NCBI RefSeq assembly: GCF_963583255.1
Contig: NC_084817.1
Location: 16,188,121 to 16,252,120 of the forward strand
Source of the DNA: Pyrus communis
Taxonomy: Eukaryota; Streptophyta; Magnoliopsida; Rosales; Rosaceae
Length of the DNA: 64,000 nt
Direction of reading: 5' to 3'
Both the position numbers and the translations under genes were made by a program. Shown here piece by piece: positions 36,722 to 49,700 of the stretch. Positions within the stretch are counted from its first letter, which is position 1. Every line of letters begins with the position of its first letter. The notes below the pieces were generated by a model. That model saw only the letters and a list, made by a program, of their open reading frames with translations, was not told the origin of the DNA and ran no database searches.

Positions 36722-38827
36722 CAATTTTAATTATTTAAGCCGTTAGATTTAAATTTGACCGTTAAATCTTTTTTTTTTTTTTTTTTTTTTAACTGTTGGA
36801 TTTGATCATAATAGTATTTAGCTATTGGATTCAATAAATTTATAAATATAAAACTAAAATAAAATACACATACATGGTGGCCCAACCCACTCACCCGATG
36901 GAAATTTTGCCCAAAATTTGCCCCATAAATGAGTTTTGAGTTAAAACTCATATTTAGCCCAAGGGTTGGAGAAAGTTGGGGTTGGTTTAGAACCTCAAAT
37001 TTGAGTTTTATTCCTAGAGTTGGAGTAGGTCTAAGAATGGCAGATGATTCGAAATTATTACAGTAATTTGGGAGGGGAGTGAATTTCAAACTCGAGATGC
37101 ACAAATAGAAACCCAACACTCTACACACTTGGATATTAGATCACATGGAATTCTCTTGGAGCTTACTATAAAATTTTGACGTTTATTAACAAATTCCTAA
37201 AATTATTTAATTTCTAACCAGCGATGTCGAGCTCTGATTAAATATTTAGCCAAAACTGAAAAAGCGACGTCGTTTCACCGCAAGGTCCCTCCCCACGCTA
37301 GGAATTAACCAATAACATAGGGATGTGCTATTCACACACCTTTTTTTACCTGTCACGCACCATTTTTTACTTCTTACGCACCATTTGTTAGGGGAATTTC
37401 TCATATATAACCAATGTTTACCTTATAATTTCATAAATGTTAGTTTTTATAAAAACTATCAATTATAGCAAAAGACACGCTTAAATAGACCAAACTGCCC
37501 TAAAAATTATAATCAAATTACACTACACCTAAAATCGTTGGAATTCCCTTTCATTTAAACTCACAAGACTGCTTACTTGTCACCGGACCACCCACTGCCG
37601 CAACCCTCCCCCCTTCTGCCTCTGCTTATCCTTCTCCTTCATATTGTTTTGAAATGTTCAATTAAAGAAACCAAAATAATAACTAGTTTTTGTTCTTATA
37701 CTTTCGATATGCCTTGAAAACCTAACAAATCAAAAGGAAATATATTAGGAAAGTTGAACGAGGGTCTGGCTAATTGGGAGCAACGATGGCATGTTGCCAT
37801 CTGTTCACTGATCATCAGATATGTTGCAATCATGAATTCAATATTTTCTGCACAGCGTTCCATGGTATGCATTTGATCCATTTTTATGTTTCTGAAAAGC
37901 ATGTAGTGTTTTTGGGGATACCATACTTCAACGTCAAATGCACTTTGATTTGTTTCATTATTGTCCCTTTTACTAATCTGTACTTAAATAATTATATATT
38001 TGGTTGCAAATGGCAAGTCGCTATTTGGAAGTTGAAATTTTTTTACTTACTGCCATAGGCAATCTTTAATTTTTCTTCTAAAAGACGATTGTATACAATC
38101 AACTGATTGGAAGTCCAAATTTACTCTCCTGATGGAGTAGAACAAAAGATATCTGTAGCTCTTTGACCAAATAACCATTTTACCTTTCTCCCAGTTGCTT
38201 TCCCTTTCATCGTTAGGCATTTCAGAAGTCCAAAGTTGCTTGAAGTCACGAATATCAAATGCATCATTGATTTACATCCACTGCAGGTTCCTGTAGATTC
38301 TTGCTATATGGACTCGAGCAACTCTGCATTCCTACAGCAGGTAGGTTGTCTTTAGAACGTCTTTTTGATATACACTTTTTCTAGTATTTGAAACATAATT
38401 AGCTTTATTCTTATGTCAGTTTTACTGAATGCTTTTCATGGATGGGAAACGGGCTTCATATATTACTGGTGGTGTGTGTCTGAAGCCCCAACAACCAAAT
38501 GGACTGTTTCAATACGACATTAGACATGTTTGTGTGTATCATAACATGTTCTGCGTATCATATGTTTCGATTGCTTGAATTTTGCAGGTGTTTTTGACAT
38601 AAGAAGACAAATGTTTGGGTAAGTTACCTCCGCTGTGACAAAATGTTTCTCATGCAGATCGAGAAACTGATTGTTTTTGTAAGGAGCGAAGGTTTACTGG
38701 ATCCGGAGATGGTATTACTACCGTCATTTCTTACATCTCTTGAATAAGTTGTGGCTTTGGACATTCTGCAGGTCTGTATTTGGTCAATCCCAGTCCGATT
38801 CGGAGATGGTATTACTACCATCATATA
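36722..38827. other. Gene-free spacer with MITE relics
   Basis: An inverted-looking stretch (gagttttgagttaaaactca at 36931) and a MITE-like gggatgtgctattcacacac at 37321 are present. The block gagatggtattactaccgtc at 38704 recurs about 100 bp later (38803). Some splice-like signals lie near 37860 and 38285, but no readable protein was assembled. Confidence 0.35.
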
Positions 38828-39054
38828 GACCTCATTTGGATGTGCTTTTAAAATAACTAAAAGCGTTTTTGGTGAAAATGTTTTTAGAACCAATCCTTAG
38901 TAAATATGCAAATAAATCCCGGAAACACTTAAAAGTGCTTCCTCGAAGAAGCACATGGTGCTTCTTGCAAAAAGCATTCAAGTGCTTTTGAAATCCAAAA
39001 ACATGTTCCCTAAAAGCGCTTTCAGTTATTTTAAAAGCACATCCAAACAAGTCC
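38828..39054. mobile_element. Short MITE with ~37-bp inverted repeats
   Basis: The left end continues ttggatgtgcttttaaaat, aactaaaagcg. The right end is its near-perfect complement (cgctttcagttattttaaaa, gcacatccaa). Length is about 227 bp. The flanks share only ATA, so the superfamily is open. Confidence 0.65.
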
Positions 39055-39681
39055 ATAATGTTAGTTCTCTAAAGCAAATGTGAAATTTTAGGGGCCGAAA
39101 ACAGAAAAACCAAAAACTAAAAGTGAAATGGTTATCGAACTACCCCTTAGTGATTGAGAAGCGCATCACCATGTTTTGTGATGCCTAACCGCAGTAATTT
39201 TGTGGAGAGAGAAATCTGGCTGGCCTGATTGTACAACTTATGGCGAGCTCATAGCAGTTATGGTTTTCTTTCTTTTAACTTTCTTCTTGTGTTCTTAAAG
39301 TAGTCGTTTGCGCCAGAAAGAGCGGTGGTTGTACCGAATGATCATACAACGCTCAACAACAAAAAAAAATTAGAGAACGCATTTATACACACCCGTTTTT
39401 GTTAATTCCACATTTTTTTCCTTTTCCATTTCTAGCAATTGCAGTTCAGTAACTAAAATAGTTCATTAAGCATTCAGCAGTTGCATGTTATCTGCACTGG
39501 ATGCGGAAACACGCGGAATCAATCAATGGTTCAGTACAAGAAATCAGTCAATGAAACCATAGCAGAAACAAGAACAAGCACTATTTACAATTATTTACAT
39601 CAAATGGGATTCTTATAAACCTGCAGTGACGTTATTGTACAGTTCCAATCTTCGTTTTTAGCGGCAGTAGGGCAGGGAGCC
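39055..39681. other. Spacer and 3'UTR of the 278-aa minus-strand gene
   Basis: No other gene was seen. The part nearest 39681 is probably 3'UTR. Confidence 0.35.
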
Positions 39682-40975
39682 TCACATTGCTCTCATAATT
39701 GCTTTGCTAGTTGTGTGCAGCCCCATTGCAGCAAATTTTAATACCGCACGGCTCCTATACAATCTGTGATACAAGCCAACATGACATTCTTAAATTAGTA
39801 AGAAATGAGCAACCTAATTCAAAACAGTTTTTCGCTACTCTGACGAAACATGTTGTATGAAACATTCTGGGAAAATGTACGTACATGCTATCTCTTGGAT
39901 AATAATTGAGAGAAGCGATGGAAAATACATCCATTGTATGCCATTTATGAACATGAAGTAGCAGATAATCAAGGCTAAAATTGCTAACATTCTCGAGGCT
40001 AACACAACAGGAAGGTGGGCAAGAAATACTTACCCGGTTAGAGCAAGTCCCCAGGTGGACAAAGTATAGAACAACTTCCCCGCATGCCAAATGCCCAATA
40101 CTTTCTCCAATTTGCTGACACCACCCATCGCTTTAGCTACAACTGCAAATTATAGACTCCCAAGGATGAGTTTCGGTAGACGCATTCTCTATTGCCCACT
40201 AAATCTTCAAAGTCAAGCCCGAGAATCATTAAATGACAGAGATAAGACTTTAGATGAGTATCCAGTTTGGGATGCAAAGACTAAATTAGCAACATGAAAT
40301 TTCTAGAAGGAAAGAAACTAAAGTTCAATTCCATTTTCTTGGTTATGTATCCAAGCTTATTCGATTCATCATACTCTGCAACATCTAACCACAGTGCGTA
40401 GCAAGGCACAACAAAACCTGCAATTGGTTTTTGAGATATATGGAAAGTATAGAGGATTGCAAACTAAGTGGTTAAACACGATTCACGTAGAAAATAACCT
40501 ATTAGCATATTTGGGTTAAGACATTACAAGTACACGGAGAATCAACTGAGAAAGACCAACAAAAACTTACTTTTCTGCAGCTCCTCTGGCGTCAAGTTCT
40601 GCAATTCCAAGGAAGCAAAACAACATGAGACCAAAATGAGCAACATAATTTAAACAGCAACCAAAAAGCAATGAGTGGATACGTACGCGAGCTTTCGGGT
40701 TTGACACAATACACTTGGCCATAAAATTGGCAATCCCATCCACCACATGCTCCTCACTAACAACAACATAGCTCTCATTGTCAATCCCACTCCTCTCCTC
40801 GACTTTACCCGGAATCATATCATCCGTGATCCACACCCACCGACTGGGTTCTTCATTGTCAATTTTGATTAGAACTTCAGCTTTCTCCAAATCACTTCCT
40901 AAAATCCAAACATGAATTATAAACAAACCCAATGATTATTACACAGAATTGAAACAGTTTATACATATACATACA

Positions 40976-41011
<36 letters not shown>

Positions 41012-41516
41012 TATATATTTGTATACCTGTGGCTGGTTTGAAAGGAAACTGATAATCATCAATGGACTCCTTCTGAAAAGCTTTGATTCTAGTCAAGAAG
41101 CTGTTCGAATCCACCGTCGCCACTAACCGAGCATACAGCTGAATTTTCAAAAAAAACCCAAATACCAGTTTCAGTTTTTGAATCAAAATTCGAAATCTTT
41201 ATACAAATTGATCAAAGGGTACCGAATCGAAATAAATCGACCCCAAATCGTTTACATCAGGAGGGCAATCATCCAAAACCGCAGGCGACTCGGAGAGGTT
41301 CTCGAGCAGCTTCAGATTCTGCTCCAGCGAGTTCCTCAGCCGCCGATTCTCCGCCCGCAGAGCCTCCAGTTCTTCGTCGGAAACCGCGCACTTGGTTCCC
41401 TCGCCGTCGTGGTCCTCGTGGTGGAGGTGATGGCGGCCGTGTTCCATGGCGGTCCAAGCCACGTCAGCAACCTCCACCACCGTCTTCGCCACCTCTATAG
41501 CTCCACGTCCTCCCAT
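39682..41516 (-). CDS. Conserved plant protein of unknown function, 278 aa
   Basis: Six minus-strand exons (41516-41223, 41138-41027, 40898-40687, 40598-40571, 40142-40034, 39763-39682) join in frame at GT-AG borders to 837 nt. The protein starts MGGRGAIEVAKTVVEVADVAW, followed by a His-rich stretch and a short coiled coil (about residues 48-75, ELEALRAENRRLRNSLEQN). The middle holds RWVWITDDMIPGK and EEHVVDGIANFMAKCI. The C-terminus is partly hydrophobic (GIWHAGKLFYTLSTWGLALT) and may touch a membrane. I recall a similar Arabidopsis protein next to the HIRIP3-like gene (At1g44770), but no biochemical role. The 28-nt fourth exon is small but needed for the frame. Intron 2 holds a CATA/AT microsatellite. 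Confidence 0.8.
40964..41020 (+). repeat. (CATA)n-(AT)n microsatellite
   Basis: About ten CATA units are followed by AT repeats, in intron 2 of the 278-aa gene close to its exon 2. Confidence 0.9.
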
Positions 41517-42155
41517 CTCTCTCTCTAAATTTTGGGTCGCCGTGTTAGTTTCGTCCGTATAATATGCCCAAGTACGAACGCAACCGGATCTTTGCTGGAT
41601 TTTAGAGGTAAAGGGTAAAGTTGTAATTTTAAAAGCTATGTACGAGGTCGTATACGCCTAATAGAGTCGATATTTTCATGGAAGTATAAAAAAATTCATA
41701 GAAAGATATGAAAATAAGGTGAAGTTTAGGCTAAAATTAACAAATATTGCTTATATTCCTAACACATCTATTAAAAATCGAAGAAACTTTCATATTTCAT
41801 CCAAACCAATATTTGACAATCTCTAAAGTTTCATTTTGAATTTCCATCATTTCTATTGAAAGTAACGGTTATCGATATTCGATACATCTGTGAATATTTC
41901 CACAATTTACAAATATAAAATTTTATTTGAACCTATGTAACCTGTTTCTACATGCAACTTAAATTTTAAATGTTAATTATCCTTTTTATCCTTTTGTATA
42001 GTTACAATATATTAATAATAAAACTTAAATTTATCAATAAACTCAAATCCTATAATTAAGGGAGCTTTAATGAAAAGGGTTTGGGTCAACAAATATTTAA
42101 CCAAAAATCATCCTAAAATGTTATTTAACCAAAAAGACTCAAAGTTTAATAAAAA
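41517..42155. other. Promoter side of the 278-aa gene and AT-rich spacer
   Basis: It should carry the 5'UTR and promoter of the minus-strand gene. A further ggagctttaatgaaaagggt at 42061 resembles the end of the adjacent fold-back element, so the true left end of that element could lie here. Confidence 0.35.
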
Positions 42156-42795
42156 GCAAAACTAATGAAAAAGGCTTGAAAGGTTTTAGTTTTAATAAAA
42201 AATCATGTTATAAGTTTTGTTTAATGATTAGTCAAGACCCATATTAAAGTAGTCGAACTAAAAATGGCCTAACTATAATAAATTATGATTTTTCGATTTT
42301 ACCCCTAACTTTTTTTAGGTTGAGTTACAGATTTTTGTCGTTAATGGAGTTCATCGTTTTTTTGCAGACCTTCTTCTTTTTCTTTGAAACAAAAATATAG
42401 ATCATCTTGCTATTTAATTTATATTTTGTATTATTTCGTTGAAACGTGATTGTCGTTATTATTCATAAAGTAGTCGAGGTACTGTTTTTCAATTTTGGAT
42501 AAAGTACAAAAAACTACCTCAACTATTGGTCTCACGACACTTTCATACCTCATCTTTTTAAAATGACAACGTCATACCTCATTTTACGAATTTGTGCCAA
42601 TGTCATACCTCCTCCGTCAATTTTTATGTTAATTTCTCAGTTAAATGTTGACGTGGCTTGATTCGGGATCCACTTTCTATTAAAAAATTATTGAAAACTA
42701 AAAAACATCATTTAATATTTTTTAAATATTAAAATAATAAAGAAAAGTTAAACAAAAAAAAAAAAAAAAAACCAAACAAAACTTCCCCTTTACGT

Positions 42796-42855
42796 GCTCT
42801 CTCTTCTCCCCCATCTTCATCTCCCTTCCTCTTCTTCCTACCTGCTGCAACCCAG

Positions 42856-42886
<31 letters not shown>

Positions 42887-43735
42887 AAAAAAAAAAAAAC
42901 AAAACTTTGTCCCTTCCCCCTTCCCCCCCCATCCCCGCGCACGCCCTCTCTCTTCTCCCCCATCTTCATCTTCTTTCCTCTTTTTCCCCCTATCTGTTGC
43001 AACCCAGAAAAAAGATAAAAAAAAAAAAACAAAACTTCCCCCCCCCCCCCGCGCGCCCTCTCTCTTCTCCCCCATCTTCATCTCTTTTCCTCTTCTTCTT
43101 ATCTGCTGCAACCACTGTTCTAAAAATCCCCATCTAGCGCTGCCTAGGAGCTAGGTGCCTGGTCACCGCCCTGATTAATGCCTAGGCATTTGAAAATTAA
43201 GAAAGGGCCTATATACCTATTGAGGCGCCCGCCTAGGCGGGCTAGGCACCCACCCAGACCCGCCTAGGCATCGACTCACTTAGGCAGAAAATAGATAACT
43301 TTCATTTTGCATTTTATTTTTTTTCAATAAATTGTAAGAGACTTGTCGAATACTTAAATGAGCACACATTATATGTTTGTTCCCCATGTTTTCATTATGT
43401 TCTAATACTTCATAATATATGTGTCATTCTATTTTGTAGTTTATGATGAAATTATATATATTTTAAGTATAAACATACACTTATTTACATGAAATATAAT
43501 GGAATTAGTTAAATCCGCCTAGTTCGTCTAGACCCCGCCAAGGCGCTAGGCCCCAACTCGCCGCCCGACTAGCGCCTAGCATTTTGTAGAATCTTGGCTG
43601 CAACCCAGGATAAAGAAAGAAAAAAAAAAATACACAAAACTTTGTCCCTTCCCCCCCTTCGCGCCCTCTCTCTTCTCCCTCATCTTCATCTTCTTTCCTC
43701 TTCTTCCCCCTATTTGCTGCAACCCAGAAAAAAGA
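42796..43735 (+). repeat. Pyrimidine-rich tandem units, interrupted
   Basis: Four diverged units carry cttctcccccatcttcatct followed by ctgctgcaacccag or ctgttgcaacccag and a poly-A tract, near 42800, 42950, 43065 and 43670. The element at 43114-43596 splits the third. Open frames on both strands here come from low complexity. Confidence 0.7.
43114..43596 (+). mobile_element. CCTAGG-rich non-autonomous element, innermost of the nest
   Basis: The 483-bp element starts actgttctaaaaatcccc and ends cattttgtagaatcttg. A perfect 9-bp duplication GCTGCAACC lies at 43105-43113 and 43597-43605, and the neighbouring array units show the uninterrupted site. Both subterminal parts are full of CCTAGG/CTAGGC words; the core is AT-rich. 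The 9-bp duplication suggests a Mutator-like mechanism, but the TIRs are short and weak. Confidence 0.8.
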
Positions 43736-45554
43736 AAAGAAAAAAAAAACCAATTGTCTTCCCCCGCACCCACCCTCTTCCCTCCTCTACACACCCCACT
43801 CCTTAAATCCACACCCATTCCCCCCGTTTTCTCCATGCCCAGGTTCTCCACCCGCGAAATCGGCCTGGCGAACGGGATTTAGGTTTTTTCTTCTTCTTCT
43901 TCCTCCTCCTCCTTCTTCTTCTTTCTGGGTTTCAGGGGGTTGGATTGGTTTTTGTTGGGGGGGGAGTTGGGGGTTAATGGGTTTTCAAATTCTTTTTTTT
44001 TTTTTTGTTGAAGATTAAGCAGGGAAGAAGATGAAGATGGGGAGAAAGAGAAGGGGGGGAGGGGTGGAAGGGACGAAAGGTTTTGTTTTTTAACTTTTCT
44101 TTATTATTTTAATATTTAAAAATATTAAATGATTTTTTTTTTTAGTTTTTTTTAATATTTTTTTAATTTTTTAATAGAAAGTGGGGTCTGGATCAAACCA
44201 CGTTAGCATTTAACTGACAAATTAACAGCAGGCTAACGGAAAGTATAACATTGGCACAAATTCGTAAGATGAGGTATGACATTGTCAATTTTAAAAGATG
44301 AGGTATGAAAGTGTCGTGACACCAATAGTTGAGGTAGTTTTTTGTACTTTACTCTTCAATTTTTCATCGTTGTTTCTGGACTGTAAAAATAAACTGTTTC
44401 TGGATTTTAAGTAACACTGTTTGTAGAATCTAAGTCACTGTTTTTGGATTCAAATGAAATAGACACACTGTTTCTTAAATGTAAGCTAGAAAAGAAATAG
44501 TGAAATTCATTGTATTTGGATTCAAAGCAAAATAAACATCATGTTTCTTAAATATAATCAACTGATGCATGAAAGGAAAGAAACGATCAAAGGTTAAAAC
44601 ATAGACTGTTTCTGGAATTTAAATCACTGTTTATGGAATTTAAGTCATTGTTTCTGGATTTTGGTTCTTTTCTTTCCAGATACAGTGTTTGTTTGTGCAT
44701 AGAAAAAACATAATACTATTTCTAGAAAAAAAAAATCAGATACAGTGTTTGTTTTTTCTATGCACAAACAAATACTGTATCTGTAAAGAAAAGATCCAAA
44801 ATCCAGAAACAGTGACTTAAATTTCAGAAACATTGACTTAGATTCCAGAAATAGTCTATGTTCCTTTGATTGTTTCTTTTCTTTCATACATCATTTGATT
44901 ATATTTAAGAAACATGATGCTTATTTTGCTTTGAATCCAAATACAATGAATTTCACTATTTCTTTTCTAGCTTACATTTAAGAAATAGTGTGTCTATTTC
45001 CTTTGGATCCAGAAACAATGACTTAGATTCCAGAAACAGTAACTTAGATTCCAGAAATAGTGACGTAGATTCCAGAAACAGTGTTACTTAAAATCCATAA
45101 ACATTTTATTCTTACAGTCCAGAAATAGTGATCTGTGATTATTATTGAATAAGATGCAGATCTCAAACTTATTTTCTGAAGAAACAAACAATGAACTCCA
45201 CTAACGAAGAAAAATTGAAAAATAGTACCTCGAATACTTTATGAATAATAATGACGATCACTTTTCAACGAAATAATACAAAATATAAATTAAATAGCAT
45301 GAGGATCTATATTTTTGTTTCAAAGAAAAAGAAGAAGGTCTGCAAAACAACAATGAACTCCATTAACGACAAAAATCTAGAATTCAACCTTAAAAAGTTA
45401 GGGGTAAAATCGACAAATCATAATTTATTATAATTAGACCATTTTTAGTTCGACTACTTTAATATGAGCCTTGTACTAATCATTAAACAAAACTTATAAC
45501 ATGGTTTTTTCTTATTAAAACTAAAACTTTTCAAGCCCTTTTCATTAGTTTTCC

Positions 45555-46762
45555 TTATAATTAAACCTATCATCGCTCCTTGTTTATCATACGTTCATTC
45601 TGACTAAAACCCTAATAGCTCTTATAGAGAAAAACAATTTATTTTATTTTATTTTATTTTTATCATTAGATGGTGATTTTGAAGTTTCGAATACTCTTAC
45701 TAAGTATAAATCGATTATGAAAAGAAAAATAATTTGATTTCAATTTTTTTAAGAGTTTAGAAGATGAGTAGTTGGGTGTCAATTTTTTTCGTCAATCCCA
45801 GGCTGCGCATAGTTTGCTAAACTTTCTATGAGAAATAGTGTAGATGTTACAAATTTATTGAATACAAATTCCTTTCTGCAACAACCGTAGTGAAAGTATT
45901 AATAATTAGTTACAGACACCAAATTTCTTGGATACTAAACCCTTTCTATGGAAATTAGAAGTAATGATAATTTGTTTGGCATATTAGAAAGAAAACACTG
46001 TTGCTTTGGCATTATAATTTGTTGCCGTGCTAGTTTGTCCTACATTAAGCATGCATTAGTTATGAATAAATTGTTAGCCCATGAAATTAAGGCCTTTGTT
46101 TTACTATAAAGATTATGCGAAAAAGATCCAATAAGATGCACACATAGTGCTGTAAAAAAGCTCAAGTTGAAAATTTGAATTTAACAAAAAAATTGAATAA
46201 GATGCAATAAAGTAATTGATAGAAAAATTTAGAAAAAAAAAAATTCAAAAAGCTGTGTCAGTAAAGAGCTATAAGACGAGACAAAGGACTAAAAGCTCTG
46301 TTTTCAAAGAGCTCAAAGTGGGATGGACAAAATTGGTTGATAAATGTTAACAAGTAGAAACTTCATCTAATTATTTAATTTGGGATTTTATTTTTTAATT
46401 GGTTGTATAAATAAATTTACATTTTAAATTAGGTTTGGAAGAGTGATTTAGGTAATAATTATGGATTTAATAGAATATTAATTCTTTAATTAAAAATAAT
46501 AAAAATTTAAAAAATAATTTGAGTGTATAAAAAGATTAAGTGAGTTCAAATAAAATTCCCCTTTACATATCAATATTTCCATACAAATATTTTAAACACT
46601 GCACCGTATTGGGTGTGAGCATATACAGGGGAAGCAAACTCCTACACTCTCCCCCTTCGTTTGGTGTTCTGCTCCCACGTTTTAAAACGCACAGAGAGGA
46701 AGCTGCTTCTTTCGAAGCGCTTGCACTCAGAAACAGAGGAGAGAGGGAGGGGGTTCATAGTA
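45555..46762 (+). other. Upstream region of the HIRIP3-like gene
   Basis: The DNA is AT-rich with no other gene. The last ~150 bp, with cacactctcccccttcg and purine-rich gagaggaag stretches, are the likely 5'UTR. Confidence 0.4.
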
Positions 46763-49700
46763 ATGGCGGAGGACGCGCAAGATAGCGAGATCCCTCTGAA
46801 GGAGGCGCACGATATCCAGTCCCAGATTAAGACTGCTATGCGCTTACGCGTCCCTTACTTCAAAGAACAATCCGAGTAATCTCTCTCTCCCTCTCCCTTC
46901 CTTACTGAATTCGTTTTTTGATGAATTTAATTTCAAATACCAGTGATATTTCTTTTTCTTTTTCTTTTTTTTTGTTTTATGCCAGAATTTGTTAAAAAAA
47001 ATTCATACGGATTGATTTGTCCTGAAAATTTCTAGCTTTGATTTGTGTGTTTTAGGGTTTAATGATGCGCATTATAACTTAATTAAGGGTCACTGTGTAG
47101 ATGCAAGCGTGTTTAAGTGTGCGGTTAACAGTTTTTGATATGCTTTGTGTTCTTAGGCTTTGCATGTTTAGTTGTTTTGTTTAGGGTTTTGAAGCTTCTG
47201 GGTGTTCTATATGTTCTACGCTTCATTTGGGTTTGTAGAATTATAGCGCAACGGATAAAATAAGCGCTTTTGTGCTTGTTGTAGGCGAACTTTGTACGTT
47301 CGTCACACCTTAGGTTGTCATATCTCCGCATTTATTCTCGAATAAGGAAGGAAAAGCAATGTAACGGATGCAATTCCTTTCCGTTATCTGACTGTTAGTA
47401 TTGTTCCAGTCATTTCCCGGTATAGGAATTATTTATTCTTTAGCATTCGTTGCTCTAATTTGTGTGGTAATACTTGACTTTCTTTATCTATTTTAAACCC
47501 CAACTTCGAATTCAACTTCCCTGTGATTTTGTATATGCTTAGCAACAAATCTCAAAATAAGCTTTTGTGGATGAAGCCAATGCGCTCAATTTCCGTGACC
47601 GTGTTGCGTTATATCTCTTCCCAATTGCAACTTGATTGCAGTGGTTCATTGCTTGAAAGTTTGATCACAATGATTTTATATGGAAGCTCAAGAAAGTTGT
47701 TGTCAAATTAGTTTAGATGCACTTGTGGATTTATGGTTATTATTATTTTCTTTTTGGTCTATATTGCACCCAGATAATAGGCTTTCTTTAAAAGATGAAT
47801 GGCTATTTTATCAACGCCTTTAGAAGCTTATTTGACTATTTATCTTGAGTAAACTTCGAATGGATGATTTTAGTTCAAACATTCTAACACCCATGGTTGT
47901 GGGTTGAGCATGTTAGACCTGTCCAAGGTTGGATACTTATTAAAGTTTTATTTTTATATGCAGTTCTTTGACTTTTGAGGGTGTCCGAAGAGTCTTAGAG
48001 AAAGACCTGGGCTTGGAAACATTTGCGTTGGATGTGCACAAAAGATTTGTCAAGGAACATTTAGTGGAGGTATATCTTTCAATATTGAAGCTTGTTGTTA
48101 TCATTTAGTATGACTATAGTGTACTTGGTCATAAAATCATCGTTTTTATTATGTTTTATTGATGACTTTCATGGTAGCTTCTTATGTTCCCTTTGTTAAA
48201 TTTCGTATGGGTCATTTACTGTTTCTTCAATACTTTTCATTGTAGTGTTTTTGCGTCAATCGAAAATAGTTCCATGGGAATGATTTTTGGACTGGAAATA
48301 TTCTGTACATGTTTTCTTCTATGGTTGTTTTGAATGGAAATTTATTTCTTCTGTGGGAAACTTTCTAGACTCGTGAGCGTTTAGTTTTTCTCAAGTACAG
48401 ATGCGTAGCATTAAAATGAATTCTTATGAAATGAGAATCAAGTAAAAGATGTGCTAGAAAGAGTTACCTAAAGTGAAAGTTTAGAAATTTTCTAAGGCTC
48501 CACTTGTTTTCTCAATTTGTTTTCAAAAAGGTAAGGCTTTTTACTTCAAAAGCTTTCTTCATATATGTTATATGATCAATGGATTGTGCAAAACTACCTT
48601 TTGAATCATTTTTTTTTCTGATTGTTTTTTGTTGGCGACTTTGGCTCAACAAAAAAACTATCTTGTCTTGTTCTTGAGATTTTCATTTACTTGAGATAAT
48701 ATCAGAAAGATTTTCTGACTCAGACATTTCCTTTCTAACTAATTAATGTGGTTAGCCCTACCCTTCTGGTCTTGGATTTGGGCTGTGCATTGACTCTATG
48801 GAACAGGCAGGCCATCATCAAGTTCGACCCTGAGGGGCCATATGCTGATGTATTTACCCAAGCTAGGTTTTACTACCTGTCCCACAGTTGCCATACTGCA
48901 AGGGAGGGAGAGAGGGGGGAAGGGAGAGAGGGGGGGAGTACTGGGTGTCTGGTTGCTTTAGTTTTTCCCAGAGATGAAGGTTGAACATTTAAGTGATCAT
49001 GCAGGATGAGATTTATGAGAAACTTGGATGTTTATGCAGATGTGTTCTTTTTTGACTGGGGTGCATTTTTACCAGATCTAATACCTCTGTCCGCAGTCCA
49101 AAGTAGTAGTAGGGCTTCAAAATAACAAAAAAATCTTTAAACCAACAAGCTGAATAGGAGACCAAGAAAGCAATATAGTTTCGAGTAGGTGATTCTTCAC
49201 CATAACCCTGAGGGCATCTCCCATGAGCTCGGGAAGTGCCACTGGCCAATTCAATCACCATAGCCAAAATTTCCTCACTCCAACTTGTGCCCATGATTTA
49301 GGAACATGCTACTTTACCTTTTGCTTTCGTGTTATTTCATTTTGTATTGTATTGTATTAATTTTTTAGCTTATTTATTTATTAATTGAAGTCCAAATGTT
49401 TTCGCATGAAATATGTCATCTCTTCATTCATTTATTCTTCTCAAAATGCTAGGTCTTAGAAGGTGCTGGTGATGACAATACCTCAAGGGCATCGGGGGAG
49501 ACTGATGAAAAAACTCTGGTTAAAGAAGACGCCGCAGAATTACCAAAAGGAAAGTCAAATAAAGATGCGAAGCAAACATGTTCAGAAGATGAGGAGAAAA
49601 TGGAAGACTCTCCTGTAATGGGGCTTCTGACAGGGCATAAAGCGGCCAAATCTGGAACTGAAGAAACTAAAACTACCAACCAAAAAAAGGGTCCAACTGA

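Larger units (their letters stand above)
42497..44354. mobile_element. Mutator-like non-autonomous element nested in the fold-back element
   Basis: Terminal inverted repeats of about 220 bp start with ggataaagtacaaaaaac on the left; the complement of the right end reads gagtaaagtacaaaaaac. They include catacctcatctttt and cacaaattcgtaag-type words. The 9-bp duplication TTCAATTTT is at 42488-42496 and 44355-44363. The right fold-back arm still shows the empty site (ttttcaatttttcttcg near 45222 on the complement). The interior carries a repeated pyrimidine block with poly-A and poly-C tracts and no transposase. Confidence 0.85.
42156..45554. mobile_element. Fold-back element with ~770-bp arms
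   Basis: The left arm (42156-42496 plus 44364 to about 44730) is the reverse complement of the right arm (about 44731-45554). Matching words include aaaactaatgaaaa at the tips, attaaagtagtcgaactaa, cgattttacccctaac and ttcataaagta, and the loop-proximal block with catagaaaaaac against gttttttctatg. The inner half of each arm is built of short cactgtttctggatt-like repeats. Without the insertion at 42497 it would be about 1.5 kb. No target duplication was defined. Confidence 0.75.

Noticed and set aside
37774..38820. Possible split gene with splice-like signals
   Set aside because: No consistent reading frame across the putative exons and no recognisable protein family.
42722..43137. Long Lys- and Phe-rich frames on both strands
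   Set aside because: They are products of poly-A/poly-T and pyrimidine-rich repeats inside a non-autonomous element.
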